Source: Sciurus carolinensis (lineage: Eukaryota > Chordata > Mammalia > Rodentia > Sciuridae). From it: a stretch of DNA of 64,000 nt. The first letter of the stretch is position 1, and each line of letters starts with the position of its first letter. The translations under genes and the position numbers were made by a program. The stretch covers positions 50,751,177 to 50,815,176 of the forward strand of contig NC_062214.1 in the NCBI RefSeq assembly GCF_902686445.1, read 5' to 3'. Shown one piece after another: positions 1 through 11,450 of this stretch. Under the pieces are notes generated by a model that was not told the DNA's origin, did no database searches, and saw nothing but the letters and a program-made list of their open reading frames with translations.

Positions 1-394
1 TACGTGGATGAGCCAATGTTCGGGGCATAGATATTTATGATTGTTATGTCTTGCTGATTTATGCTTCCCTTAAGCAGCATGTAATGTCCTTCTTTATCCC
101 TTCTGATTAGTTTTGGTTTGAAGTCCACATTATCTGAGATGAGGATGGATACTCCAGCTTTTTTGCTGTGTCCGTGTGCATGGTATGTTTTTCCCCATCC
201 TTTCACCTTTAGTCTATGGGTGTCTCTTTCTATGAGGTGAGTCTCTTGCAGGCAGCATATTGTTGGATTTTTCTTTTTAATCCAATCTGCCAGTCTATGT
301 CTTTTGATTGATGAATTCAGGCCATAACATTCAGGGTTATTATTGAGATATGATTTGTATTCCCAGTCAATTGACTCATATTTGTTTTTGACAT
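1..394 (-). pseudogene. LINE-1 ORF2 N-terminus (endonuclease domain), frameshifted and cut by window edge
   Basis: A start ATG lies at 394-392. The first residues include LTGNTNHISIITLNV, then a one-base shift near 319-325 causes a stop. In the next frame follow the APE-like endonuclease signatures LADWIKKKNPTICCLQETHL, whose QETHL carries a catalytic glutamate, and TIINIYAPN. The reverse transcriptase part lies beyond position 1. This copy cannot make a full ORF2p. Confidence 0.9.
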
Positions 395-425
395 GATTTG
401 GTTTCTCCTTTATTTGGCTGTTCCT

Positions 426-1454
426 TTAGGCTAGCGCCTCCTGTTGCTGATTTGCATCGTTGTTTTTCATCTCTTCCTCATGGAATATTTTGCTGAGAAT
501 GTTCTGTAATGCTGGCTTTCTTTTTGTAAATTCCTTTAGCTTTTGTTATCATGGAAGGATCTTATTTCATCGTCAAATTGAAGGTAAGTTTTGCTGGGTA
601 TAAGATTCTTGGTTGGCATCCGTTTTCTTTCAGGCTTGGTATATGTTGTTCCAGGCCCTTCTAGCTTTTAGGGTCTGGATTGAAAAATCTGCTGATATTC
701 TTATTGGTTTCCCTCTGAATGTAATTTGATTCTTTCTCTCATAGCCTTTAAAATTCTGTCTTTATTTTGTATGTAGGTATTTTTCATAATAATGTGCCTT
801 GGTGTAGGTCTGTTGTAATTTTGTATGATTGGAGTTCTATAAGCCTCTTGTACTTGGTTTTCCATTTCATTCTTCAGATTTGGGAAATTTTCTGTTATTA
901 TTTCATTGAATAGATTGTTCATTCCTTTGGTTTGTTTCTCTAAGCCTTCCTCAATCCCAATAATTCTTAAATTTGGCCTTTTCATGATATCCCATAATTC
1001 TTGTAGATTCTGTTCATGATTTCTTACCATCTTTTCTGTTTGGCCAACTTTGCTTTCAAGATTAAATAATTTGTCTTCAATGACTGAGGTTCTGTCTTCC
1101 AGGTGTTCTATCCTATTGGTTATGCTTTCTATGGAGTTTTTAACTTGGTTTATTGTTTCCTTCATTTCAAGTATTTCAGTTTGTTTTTTTTTCTTTATTG
1201 AAATGATCTCTTGCTTCCCGTATTTGGTCTTTTAACTGTTGATTGGTGCGATCATTTAATGCCTGCATTTGCTCTTTCATCTCCTCCTTCAATGCCTGCA
1301 TTTGCTCTTTCATCTCCTCATTAGCTTCCCTGATCGTTTTAATTACGTACATTCTGAACTCCCTTTCTGACATTTCTTCTGCTGTGCTGTCATTGGGTTT
1401 TATTGATGTAGTATCTAGGTTTGTTTGGGACATTTTCTTCCCTTGTTTTCTCAT
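426..1454 (-). pseudogene. LINE-1 ORF1 (RNA-binding chaperone), frameshifted
   Basis: ORF1p is the trimeric coiled-coil RNA-binding protein of the L1 ribonucleoprotein. The N-terminal part starts MRKQGKKMSQTNLD (1454) and has heptad-like repeats, including a near-perfect duplication of KEQMQALKEEM/KEQMQALND. The frame shifts in an A-run near 1180-1195. The second part (1174 to 701) has the coiled coil (IEHLEDRTSVIEDKLFNLE) and the RRM-like core (RIIGIEEG, NLFNEIITENFP). A further shift sits at the stop codon 701-703, after which an RNA-binding C-terminal segment (ISADFSIQTLKARRAW) continues in another frame, followed by at least one more break. Total span is about 343 codons, near the usual length. 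Confidence 0.9.
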
Positions 1455-2396
1455 ATTGGTCAGTTGTCAGTGGGACCCTGAGATATTGCAGTTTTCCGCT
1501 ACTGGATTATAGTGTCCCGGTAGATTTTCCAGTGTATCACCTCCCAGCCTTCAGTAGCCTGATGTCTTGGAGGAATCTGATAAAGCAGCTCATCCGAAGA
1601 AAACTGCCCCTAGCCCCCTACTGGTTCCACGGTTTGGAACTGGCTCTGTGCGGAAATGCTCTCACTGTGGGCCTGCGCCGTGCAGCTGGCCGTGTGGGAG
1701 GAGCCCACTGCCGGAGTGTGGAAGGCTACCTTGGGAAGACTCTAGCTGCCCTGCCCGGCTCCAATAAGCCACCTCTATCTGGGCCTGCCCCCCGGGCCGA
1801 GCTTTACCCAGTGGGCAGACTCACCCGTGGCTCTATTTCAGTCCAAGTCTCTCAATGTCTCCACTTCTTAACTCCATGGTTCTGGAGCGACTGGGGGTGC
1901 AGTCTCCCTCTAGGCCGCCATCTTGGATCGCCCCGTGAAGAGAGCCTGCAGCCGGAGTGGGCAGAGCCGCCTGAAGAGGTCTCTGGCTGCCCTGCCCTAA
2001 TCCCAGAGGCTGTTTGCGGATCGCGGCTCTCCGCTGTTTCGTTGCCGGAGTACGCTGCGCTGCAGGGGCTCCGGGACTCGGAGCTTGTTCTGGTCAGAAA
2101 GGCTCTCACTAGCGGGCCAGTTTCGTTCCGAGAACCTGGAGAAGCTGGCTGTGTGGGCGGGGCCCACCGCCGGAGTGCGCAGGGCTGCCTGTGGATGACT
2201 CTAGCTGCCCTGCCCGGCTCCGATAAGCCACCTCTATCTGGGCCTGCCACCCGGACCGAGCTTTACCCAGTGGGCAGACTCACCCGTGGCTCTATTTCAG
2301 TCCGAGTCTCTCAATGCCTCCCCTTCTTAACTCCAGGGTTCTGGAGCGACTGGAGGTGCAGTCTCCCTCTAGGCCGCCATCTTGGATCGCCCCCGC
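1455..2396 (-). promoter_or_regulatory. LINE-1 5' UTR with two 459-bp monomers
   Basis: Two directly repeated units cover about 1480-1938 and 1939-2396. The copy of ccgccat at 1915 recurs at 2374, giving a period of 459 bases. The best matching parts are 1688-1938 and 2147-2396; the outer part of the inner unit is more diverged. Each unit carries a caagatggcggc motif on the minus strand. Tandem 5' UTR monomers acting as repeated promoters are known for mouse L1; equating function here is inference. Confidence 0.75.
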
Positions 2397-2885
2397 CAAT
2401 TTCTAATATAATTTCTATCATTGACCTTTTAACTCCTACACCAAGTTATTTCTTACTTACGTACGTCAAACCATCAAAGAATTGTGGGGAAGAGGCACAG
2501 AGAGGGCCTATGGAATAGTTTCATTCAGAGGTTCAAGTGTCTGTGGGTATCAGGTTTCCAGTCTGTTGGGGGACAAAAATGAATGAAACCAAACTCACTG
2601 AGACTTGCCCAAAACTACCCATAAATACAGCTTATTTCCTCTGCAATTTAATTTCTAAGAGGTAACAGCCAGGAAGTAGAGTTTCTCTAAAGTCTCTTCT
2701 TTTCTAGTATCCTTTCAGGATGCTGTTCGGGATTCCAATCTGCTCCTCGAACTTTCTAGGTGTGGATATCTATGTATCTGTTAGTTGTGAATTTTGTATT
2801 TTAGTTTAGTGTTAATTGCTTTGGTTATTTTGGTAGTCAAGTGATGGTTATTATATTATGTTGCCTCTCAGTACCTGGGGTTCTC

Positions 2886-2968
2886 TTTTTTTTTGTGGTG
2901 TGGGGCATGGAACCCAGGGCCTCACACACTAGGGAAGCTCTTACACCCAGCTACACCCTCGTCCTGCA
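2886..2968 (-). repeat. ID-type SINE (tRNA-like unit only)
   Basis: Reading the minus strand, a tRNA-like unit with a degraded A box and a box B-like segment (the complement of aacccagggc) ends in an A-run, seen as T-run 2886-2894. ID units derive from a tRNA-Ala-like gene and are moved by L1 machinery. Confidence 0.8.
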
Positions 2969-3055
2969 TCATTAGTTTTTACATAGGCTGTTATTACCAT
3001 TTTGATTTCTTCTCCATTCAGGATTTGCTTAGAAAATAGGTTTTTTGTGTGTGTG

Positions 3056-3250
3056 TGCTGGGGATTTGAACCCAGGGCCTTGTGCTTGCAAGGCAAGCAC
3101 TCTACCAACTGAGCTGTATCCCCAGCTCCCCAGTGCTTCTTATTTTTATTTTGAGACAGGATCTCACCAAGTTGCTGAGGCTGGCCCCCAATGTGATCCT
3201 CTTCAGCCTTCCAAGTAACTGGGATTACAGGCGTGTGCCACCAGGCCTGG
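3056..3250 (-). repeat. B1-dID SINE (B1-like monomer plus ID unit)
   Basis: On the plus strand the ID unit comes first (gaacccagggccttgtgc, actctaccaactgagct), followed by the B1 part (ttgagacaggatctcacc to gggattacaggcgtgtgcca), so the element points left. This dimeric architecture is the diagnostic squirrel-type SINE and recurs about 30 times in the window. Confidence 0.93.
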
Positions 3251-3318
3251 AAGAAAAGTTTTTCCTGTATCTATTGTCCTAAAATGTTAAGGATTTCCTC
3301 TTCTCTCTTAGTTAATTG

Positions 3319-3321
<3 letters not shown>

Positions 3322-3352
<31 letters not shown>
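3322..3352. repeat. Poly-T tract
   Basis: About 31 uninterrupted T residues lie between two minus-strand SINEs. It is probably the A-tail of an otherwise unrecognised retrocopy. Confidence 0.9.
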
Positions 3353-3353
<1 letters not shown>

Positions 3354-3406
3354 GTTTTTATTTGCATCATGGTCAAAAAATGTCCTCACTTTGATTTACA
3401 TTGATT

Positions 3407-3492
3407 TTTTTTTCCCCCTGTACTGGGAATTAAACCCAGGGTCTCCCATGGGCTAGGCAAGCACTCTACCACTGACTCACACCCCCATCCAT
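3407..3492 (-). repeat. ID-type SINE
   Basis: A T-run leads into tactgggaattaaacccag and a complement of box A (tctaccactgactcac). There is no B1 part. It is the third minus-strand SINE within 610 bases. Confidence 0.85.
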
Positions 3493-5982
3493 ACTTTGAT
3501 TGTTAAGATTGGTTCCTTTTTAAAACTTTATAGAATCTTGTCACATGCCTAGGAACTTTGTGATTCTCTGTTCTTTGAGTGTGTCTCTAGTTGCCTATTA
3601 TTAGGAATTGAAACAGGTCATGTGTAACCCCGTTCCAATCTTGTAGAAGAGGGAAGAAAGAAATGTTTAACTAAGTGCAGAAATAAAATCTGACTAACTT
3701 GTTTCAAAACAAGTTCTAGTGGGTATGCTGAATTCTTAAGGATACCTGGCCTGGATTCCTTTTCCAAGCCCTTGAAAACTTTAAACTTTAGGTCTTTTCT
3801 TTTCTCATAGGGTAAGAGATCTGAGTCGCTTAGTATGGCTCAGCAGTAACAGGGCGCTTAGGAAAAGATTTGGGGCAACTAGTCAGTGGAAAGTGTGTTA
3901 CAGGATCTGGTTGCTTGAGAAATTTAAGGTGAAAAATTTCAACTATCTGGTTGTTTGGCAGGTGGCACCTCATAGCTCTGCACTTTTGATAAAGGACATT
4001 CTGTCTGCCATAGTAAGGCTTTCCATCCTCAGGGCATGAATGCTCCAGATTCCTTTGAACCACTCTTGATCCTCTGACTAGCAACCAATGTCATAGCATA
4101 GCATTCTTTTTAAATTAGAGTGTAATCAGTCTCCAAAAATAAGGATAGTTTCCTTGAGATAACTGGGAAAGTATTAGGCTATAGAAAGGAAGAAGGGAAC
4201 AAAAGAGTGAGAATGACATTCCAAAGTGTGCTGTTCTCAGGGCCACATGTAGTGGGTCTATGCTTGTTCCATGGGCCAGTGACCAGCCTGGTAATAGGTG
4301 TGCTGTTCATTGGCTTATTGCTTTGCATCTTGAATTCCGGGTCTTACCAGCAAGATTCTGGTACTTCACTGCTTAAAAAATGTGAGAGCGGAGTTAGAGG
4401 AAGGGCCCAGGTGGAGTCTTTAGGTCCATCTCCGAAGAGATCGCCCAGCCTCCTGAATTCCTGACCTTCTTCCCACCCCGCCCTGTCTGCCCTTGATGGT
4501 GGCTCTGTGGACAGGGGCTTAGCTTTGGAGGCAGACATCTGACCTGATTCAGAGCCAGGCTGTACCACCTACTAGCTTCATGGCCTTGGGCAGGGACCTT
4601 AGTTTTCTGATCTGTGTAATGGAACTAGTAAAGTGTTGCAGGTAGGGGTTAGGATTAGAGATAAAGTAGGTAAAGCTTATTCTGCTGTGTGCCGGGTACC
4701 ATCTAATGACAAACAAGAGCAAGACCATCTGTTAAGGAGCTTCAAAATCATTAGCACACACAAGTTCACACCTACAGATAATGGGGTTCCTGATATACAG
4801 GGAGCCCTCCAAGGGTTGGGGCCGTATTCATAAGCAGATGAGACCTAGTTCTCACTGAATAGCACCCATGGTCTGGTTTCTTCCAGAGTACTTTCTAACC
4901 TCGTAGGACTAAACCTGTAGGGGATGGTGACACTGACTAGCTGAGAAGGGAGAGGGGCGGAGGAAGCAGATCCAGGCCTAATCCATTCCCCTCACTTGAC
5001 AGATAAGAACTCTAAGACAGGTAAATCACCTCCATGCTAATGTTCCCCACAAGGTCAATGCCCAGGCATTTTCATGGGGTATTAGAGTCAGGATTAGAGA
5101 TTTGTTAGCTCAGAGTCCTTGACCGCTCTGTAGTATATCTAGGTCCATGAAACCAGGTAAACAATGAAATTTTCAGAGCCTTAGTGTCTGAACAAAATTG
5201 ATACAGTGTGTAGAAGAGTAAATGGAACCCTTCTGAGATAGGAGTCATCAACAAGCACAGATCTTCCAAAGGCAGTATCCATCCAAGAGTTAATGAGGCT
5301 CGAGAGTGTCAGCCGAATGAAGCAAATGGGCAAGACTAGAAGCCCAAAGAAGGCAAAATCCAAATCTTCCTTCCTCATTATCACATCCTTAGCCTGTGGC
5401 ATCAAAGGCATACGAAGGGCTCAGTGACTACTGGAGGAATCATTTCTTCCTTTCTCTGTCTCTGGTCTTGGGAAGCCTGACAAAGAGAACCCAAGCAGCA
5501 TGTATGTGTGTAACCAGGGAGGGAAGAAGCTCAACTGGGATGTTTTTTATGTCATACTTGATTTAAACACTCCCTTCATGAACATGTATAACCTTGCTCA
5601 TAAATTTTGTTTTGTGCCAAAGAACTATCAAATATGAAATCTTAATAAATTTTTAATATTTTCATACTCGTTTTTGGCTATATTGTCCCGCATTTTCTTC
5701 AACCTGAGAAATTTTAATATGCTATAACAACAGGTACAAATGTGATCCTTTCCAGACAAAACTGCATACAAATAGATCTCTATTATGGAAAACATTTGTT
5801 TGTACTTTGTAGAATGTTTTATATCCCTTTGATTTCTTCATGTTCTGAATGAAAAAAACATTTCTTGACTACCTTTAAAATTATATAGTAAAATTCTTTC
5901 CAATTCGCTTTGCTCTGATGGGAACTTGAATGCCACGATAAATTGTCCACAAGGAGTCAGATATATTGGAAGAAATAATGGG
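3493..5982. other. Intronic sequence, mostly unrecognised
   Basis: Apart from a MIR fragment at 4480-4645, I see no repeat, gene or regulatory signal here. Short open frames exist on both strands, but none has recognisable protein features. Confidence 0.5.
4480..4645 (+). repeat. MIR fragment
   Basis: The order 'gccaggctgtaccaccta', 'ctagcttcatggccttggg' and 'ttttctgatctgtgtaatgg' follows the core and downstream part of the mammalian MIR SINE. It is old and diverged. Confidence 0.65.
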
Positions 5983-6175
5983 GGCCAGGCATGATGGGTG
6001 CACACCTGTAATACCAGCTACTGGGGAGGCTGAAGCAGGAGGTTCTCAAATGTAAGGCCAGCCTGGACAACTTAGGGAGACCCTATCTCAAATAAATAAA
6101 TAGGCCTGGGGATATTAGCTTAGTAGTAAAGTACCCTCTCCCGCCAGGTTCAATCCCCAGTACCAAAATAAACAA
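5983..6175 (+). repeat. B1-dID SINE
   Basis: The B1 part (ggccaggcatgatggg, ctgtaataccagctactg) is followed by AAATAAATAAATA and an ID unit ending in ttcaatccccagtacc. The A-rich tail is aaaataaacaaaaagaaag. Confidence 0.92.
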
Positions 6176-6181
6176 AAAGAA

Positions 6182-7910
6182 AGAATGTGGGGACATCCCA
6201 GAAATGAGGAAACGAATTTGTAAGTTTAACATATTAAATACCCATTGGCATTTTGGATGGAATTTTAGAGAAACCAGGAGGGTGTAAGGTCCACTGGGTC
6301 CATGAAAAGAAATAGCTAATGGGGAATGGAGTAACTGCTAGAATTGTGTTGAGGACTGATACCACAAAAATCAAAGTGAGCACCTAGAAGTAGACATGTG
6401 GGAGTTGTACATAATCCTCTCTCAAAAACAGTGGAATAAATTTCATACACTCAGAACAAAGGGAAGTAGATCCCACAGCATTGCCTGAATTAGAGGTACC
6501 TCTAACCACATCTGACCTCATCACACTACTTCCATCCCTTGCCTACTGTTTACCCCAGCATTTGAGGACAGCCCTTGGGTCCTGATGTCCCTTCTCCTCA
6601 AAGCCCCTGAAGTGTATTTCTGGTGATCTGACCTGTCCCACCCTCTTTGAGTTCCTCTGGACGTGGAAGGAAATCCCCTCTGTCACGCTCTTTGTGTGAT
6701 AAATGCACCTAGTTGTTGGTATGATCTGAAGTTTTTGCAAAGACAGTACAGTTTTACTTCAGAGTGTAAAACCAGGTCTGCATCTGTACCTGTCCCAATC
6801 ATGCAACGTGTAGTAGTGTGCAATGTGTAGTAGGTCTCTCCATGTGTGAAACAACCCAAAATGTTTAGACACAGAGGTGAGTATGGGATGAAATGTGAAC
6901 TTGCAGGGTAAAAAGCTTGTGCATTTCTTACTTCTGTGTGTACGATTTTGCACACTTGTGTTGTCTGCAAGAGCAACTGAATCTGCCCTTTATGCTGCCA
7001 AGTCTTTGGTCATTGCATTTACTCCAAAGACTGCATTATAAGAATGTGGTAACTGGTCACAGTGAAGTGTAGGGAGTGGAATGTGGTTAGCTGAGCATTT
7101 TGAATTATTAATGTTGTGGTGCATGATGTTCTTAGAGGCCAGTAACAGCTTCCTGTTTACAATAAAGAAGGATGTAGGATTTGCTTCATTAAGTTTATAC
7201 ACTACCTAGTATTTTAATTCAAGTTTAACATTGAAGTCACCTCAAAGCCGTATTTTAGGCCAACTTGAAAAAGGAAATGGAAGATTCTGTGGGTTAGGCC
7301 TCTGAGTCACGAAGTCCCTGTCTGCCATTTGGAGGCCATGGAGATTGGATCTGGCACCGATAATCCCCAGTCCTGTGCCCTTGACAGACAGGTGGGGGAG
7401 GTTTGTTAGTATGCAGCCAGTCTCTTTACCAGCTGCCCTTGAGTGTTCAAATATAGAAATGGGAGTCTCGTTACTGTTTTATTCAAATGAAAGATACTGC
7501 TGAAAACTTGCAAGAAATACTTGCGTCTGCGTTTCCACTCAGTGTGGGGAGGGAGGGCTGCCTTTTGTGATGGTCCTGTGGGAGCCCTTTCATCTCCAAG
7601 AGGGGAGGGTGGCGAATTGCTGTGCCTTCCCAAGGAGCGGTTTTCCTTTGTTGTGCTTTTAAAAATCCAGGCAAGGAGGAGAAGTAATGGAAGGGTCTTC
7701 ATGGCAGGGAAGTCAATGTTGTGTTTAAATAAAATAAGAGTTATTTTAAGATCTCAGCTTGGTTATCGTTACTTCCCTGAACCCTCTGATTCCCCTTGGA
7801 GTTATACCCTGAGTATTCTACTAAATTGGTAAAAAGAGAAAACAGTGTTAGTAACACACATTTTTATAAACTTTATGTTACTGGTAAATTTTAATGTCCT
7901 TGGATCTTTC
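6182..7910. other. Intronic sequence, nothing recognised
   Basis: No SINE or clear L1 was seen. Frames of 60-103 codons on both strands lack family features and overlap each other, so I take them as chance. Confidence 0.45.
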
Positions 7911-7914
7911 TTTC

Positions 7915-8105
7915 TTTTTTTTAATACTGGGGATTGAACCCAGGGCTACTTAACCACTGAGTTACATCCCCAACCCTTTTTGTTTTTTATTTTGAGAGAA
8001 GATCTCACTAAGTTGCTGAAGGCCTTGCTGAATTGCTGAGACTGGCCTTGAACTTGCTATCCTCTTGCCTCAGCCTGCAGAGTAACTGGGATTGCTGGGG
8101 TGCCC
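7915..8105 (-). repeat. B1-dID SINE
   Basis: The T-run is followed by ctggggattgaacccagg, then the B1 part with an internal partial duplication (gttgctgaaggccttgctg, then attgctgagactggcct). The B1 head is shortened after gggattgctgggg. Confidence 0.9.
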
Positions 8106-8309
8106 TTGAATTTTAGAGATTTTACAGTAAAGATGAAATTTTACTGTTTATTCCTGTTTTACCATTTATTGTTTTTACTTAGTATAGAATGGTTGTAATA
8201 TAATCTCATTTAGCATTCAGGAGAGGTGGAATTTTCCTTTTTAACATCTAGTCATGAAATGATTCACATAAAATCAGAATTGAGAGGAATGTCATTTTTT
8301 TTTCCTTTT

Positions 8310-8445
8310 TAAAATTGTGATAAAATTAATGTGGCAAGTTTTTGCTGATATAACCCTTTATAAGTGTGCCATCCTGTGGCATGAGTACCATGACACCATT
8401 GCACAACCATCACCACTGTCTATCCTCAGGACTTTATTTTCAGAT
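8310..8445 (-). repeat. Old L1 3' region fragment
   Basis: The segments aaattgtgataaaatta and cattgcacaaccatcacca resemble the 3' region of old mammalian L1 elements in reverse. The match is short. Confidence 0.45.
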
Positions 8446-8854
8446 TTCATGCCCGTGGGTGGGATGTCCGTTTCTGAAACAGCACTGCAGTGCTGCAGCT
8501 GGTGCTAGGTACATGTGTGGTCTGGACTGCTTCTTCCTTGGTCAGTGGGGTGTGTATGAGAGGACTCAGTGTTGAGCGGCCACGTGTCAGTAAAGAGCCT
8601 GTTTCACACACAGGGAACCAAGCCCAGAGCAGGGCTGGAGCTTGGAAGCCACAGCTGGGGATTCACACAGGGCATACTGGTCAGAAGCCATGAGCTACCT
8701 CCAGTCCAGTGATGCTTTTGCTAACTTGGTTGTAATTCATAGGCTTTACAGTTCTTCCTCCAGTCTGTTTAGTCTCTGGTCAGGCTCTCAAACACTTTTG
8801 AAAGCTGTCTTGGTAAATAGGCTGTGAGTTAAGTCAATAATTGTGCTCATAGCT

Positions 8855-8925
8855 TGAGTTTTCTTATCTATAAAATAAAGTGGTGTATCTGTATGATCTC
8901 TAAGGACCTCTCCCTGGCCTGTCCT
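8855..8925 (+). repeat. MIR fragment
   Basis: Only the segment ttttcttatctataaaat and the following bases match the MIR core. It is short and weak. Confidence 0.4.
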
Positions 8926-8943
8926 GTGGTTTGAGATATTTCC

Positions 8944-8945
<2 letters not shown>

Positions 8946-8992
<47 letters not shown>
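8946..8992. repeat. (TATC)n microsatellite
   Basis: Nearly twelve perfect TATC units directly abut the truncated SINE on the right, in the place of that element's A-tail and first ID bases. Confidence 0.98.
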
Positions 8993-9160
8993 TAACACTA
9001 GGGATGTGGTGCCTAACCACTGAACCATATCCCCAGCTCTTCTTAGTTTTCATTTTGAGATGGGACCTTGCTAAGTTGCTGAGGTTCGCCTTGAACTCCC
9101 AATCCTCCTGCCTTAGCTTCCTGAGTTGCTGGGATTACAGGTAGGAGCCAGCATACCCTG
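8993..9160 (-). repeat. B1-dID SINE, truncated at the ID end
   Basis: The ID part is shortened (actagggatgtggtgcct), followed by a good B1 part ending gggattacaggtaggagcc. The element reads leftward into the TATC repeat. Confidence 0.9.
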
Positions 9161-11289
9161 TACTTTTTATGCTTTTAAGAGGGATGAAAAGAGAAATAGA
9201 AGGTTCTAGAAGCAGAATGAGGAGTGGGAAATACAAGGATAAAATGACACACAAAAGGCATACTGGTGAGATTAGCCCTGGAACAAAACTAAAGATGTCA
9301 TTGGGCAGGGCTGGGTGGAGGGCAGTGAGCTTCTTCACTGGGTCTGCCCATTAAAGCCTGTTGGATATTGGACACACTTCCACTGTGATTTTCAAAGGAT
9401 GTGTTTGAAGAACTCACAGGTGAAACAGAGCTGTGCCAAGCCTGAATTGAGGGGAGAAAGCCAGGTGTTGTCTCTTGTGTCAGGGGCCATCTTGAATCCC
9501 ACCTAGGCCATATTCTGCATGTGGAAATAGGCAAGCAGCCCTAGAGAGAGTGAAGATGGGAATAAAATCATGAAGGAGAAAGAACATACCATACGTCTTA
9601 TTGTTTTGAAGTTAGTCTAAGCATGGAGACTGTCCTGTCTGTGCCCAGCACTGGAGAGCAATCATGTGCAGGGTGGAGCCAGATGCAGATGTTGAAGCCA
9701 AAGCCTGCTCTAGCTGTGCCCTACTCTTCGACTCTTCACCCTCCCTTCCTTGCCCCAAACCTCCACGTGTTTGTGACCTCATGCTCCCATTTCTTACAAA
9801 TGTCCAGTTTTTGTCCTATTTCAAGAGAAAGCCATTCACACTCCTCCAAGATCAAAGTGTAAGACCAGGTACATGGCCTCCAGTGTATCTTAATGCAAGC
9901 TCTGACCATCCTCAGTTTTGCACTCATTTGTAGTGATTCCCAAGAGGCCCTTTCTGTATGGCAACAAAGGCATCCTGCCCTATGCCCTAGGTGCAGGCAA
10001 CCTAGGGGTGATTGACCAGTCGCTCTGGCCAGGGCATCCAGGAGTCATTGGCCAGTCCAGAGGTGTGTGCACACCTGAAGTACCAGAGCTGGGAGGTAGG
10101 TAGGTGCTCCACAAAGAGGGAGTGGTGCTCTCTGCCCGCACAGTGTCGCCATCTAAGAACATCCCAGTGGACAGCTCGGCAGTATTGATACAAGAACTAC
10201 AGTGGTCTATAGTATTGTAGTCTCAGGTCCACGGTCTTTGTGACTCAACTTCAGGCTCCCCAGCCATCTCAAGTCTCATCTGCCATAGCTCCTTTGAGAA
10301 GTCATTTACAGTGAGATTAAGTAATTAGACATTGTATGCTTGGGTTTCTAGTTCTAAGGAAGAACTTTTAGCTTTGGCAATCAAGTGGGGCATTAAATTG
10401 GATTTTTAAAATTTATTTTCCCATCAAAGAGATTTTTTTGAAATCTGTACCTTACTTTTCAGTTTGGTTTCTTGGAGGTGGAATCATGGGTCTTTCAGAG
10501 CTTCACTTGAGCAAGCTTGTATCTTTGTGTTGGTATGGATGGAAGCAACATTTATTGAGGATATTTTTTGTCAGATGTTGGGATTTAACATAAGCCTGCA
10601 GCTGTAATCCTCTGAGGAACCCTGTAGGGTAGGTGGTATTCTAGTCAATAACAGGTATTTGTGTAGCAGTGGGCAAGAATCAGCATTTTCTGAATTTTCC
10701 CATGTTAGGTAATTATAGAATCCCAAGAGTCTCGATTATCATTAGAAAAATTTCATGCATAGTTATACTCAGATAAGTTTAAGCAAATTATTCTAGTTTA
10801 ATTGTAACAGCTTCAGAGAAGCTGTTAAATTTATATTCTTTAAAGCTGTAACTTTTCCTCTGAAAGTTTAATTTTAAAAAATTAAGCCATTCCATCAGAT
10901 CTTGTTTATTTATGCTTTGACACAGAGAAAGAGTGATAGGACTAAAGAGTGAACAGTCTTGAATGTCAGAAAGAATTGAGTTGTTTTGAAGGTGAACTTC
11001 GGCCTAACACAGAAAGCCCTCCCTGAGCCACCATTTCGAAGGAAAGTAGGAGCATCTGAGATAGAATGAAGCATCATAAACAAAGGTCCTTTACAAAAAT
11101 TAGATGATGCATGTAGGGATATGCTTTGAAATAAATGAGTTTAAGAAGGGCCATGTTGAAAAGCAGGTATTCCACAATGCTGAGCCTTTTTATAAGTGAT
11201 GTTTTCCCACAGTGATTTTTGTTCTCTGCATTGCGTTCCTGTCATCTCACATGGGGACTGGGCCCCTCAGTTCTTCCAGAGCCTCAGCC
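9161..11289. other. Intronic sequence, mostly unrecognised
   Basis: Only a MIR fragment at 10535-10645 was identified. Around 10009-10060 a gaccagtc/ggccagtc motif recurs, too short to call a repeat. Confidence 0.45.
10535..10645 (-). repeat. MIR fragment
   Basis: The segments catttattgaggat and atcctctgaggaaccctg, then gtagggtaggtggtatt, follow the reverse of the MIR 3' half (length and order as expected). It is diverged. Confidence 0.5.
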
Positions 11290-11450
11290 TCAGTCCTTAG
11301 CTATACAGTGAGTCTTCTGTGTTTCTGGGTATCACATTCATGGGTTCCGCCAACTGCAGATGAGAAATATTTGGGGACAGTAATTCCAAACCATTCCTTA
11401 AAACAAAACTTGAATTTCTGCACCGAGTACTGTACAGAATCCATATGAAT
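11290..11450 (+). mobile_element. Tigger/MER2-like DNA transposon remnant
   Basis: The segments gggttccgccaactgcagatg, gaaatatttgggg and actgtacagaatcc in this order resemble one end of the non-autonomous Tigger-type MER2 family as I remember it. No transposase is present. Old and partial. Confidence 0.45.

Larger units (their letters stand above)
1..2396 (-). mobile_element. LINE-1, 5' part, antisense in intron, defective
   Basis: The element reads right to left: a GC-rich 5' UTR (about 2396 to 1455), ORF1 (1454 to about 426), a spacer of roughly 30 bases, and ORF2 from 394, cut by the window edge. The 5' boundary near 2396 shows a motif caagatggcggc close to the start, like the YY1 site at the start of primate L1, which suggests an element complete at its 5' end. 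ORF1 and ORF2 both carry single-base indels, so this copy is inactive. It is antisense to ABHD17C. Flanking target duplications cannot be checked because the 3' end is outside the window. Confidence 0.93.

Noticed and set aside
8946..8992. CRISPR-like array
   Set aside because: The units are four bases long with no spacers; it is a simple microsatellite. No spaced repeat array exists in the window.
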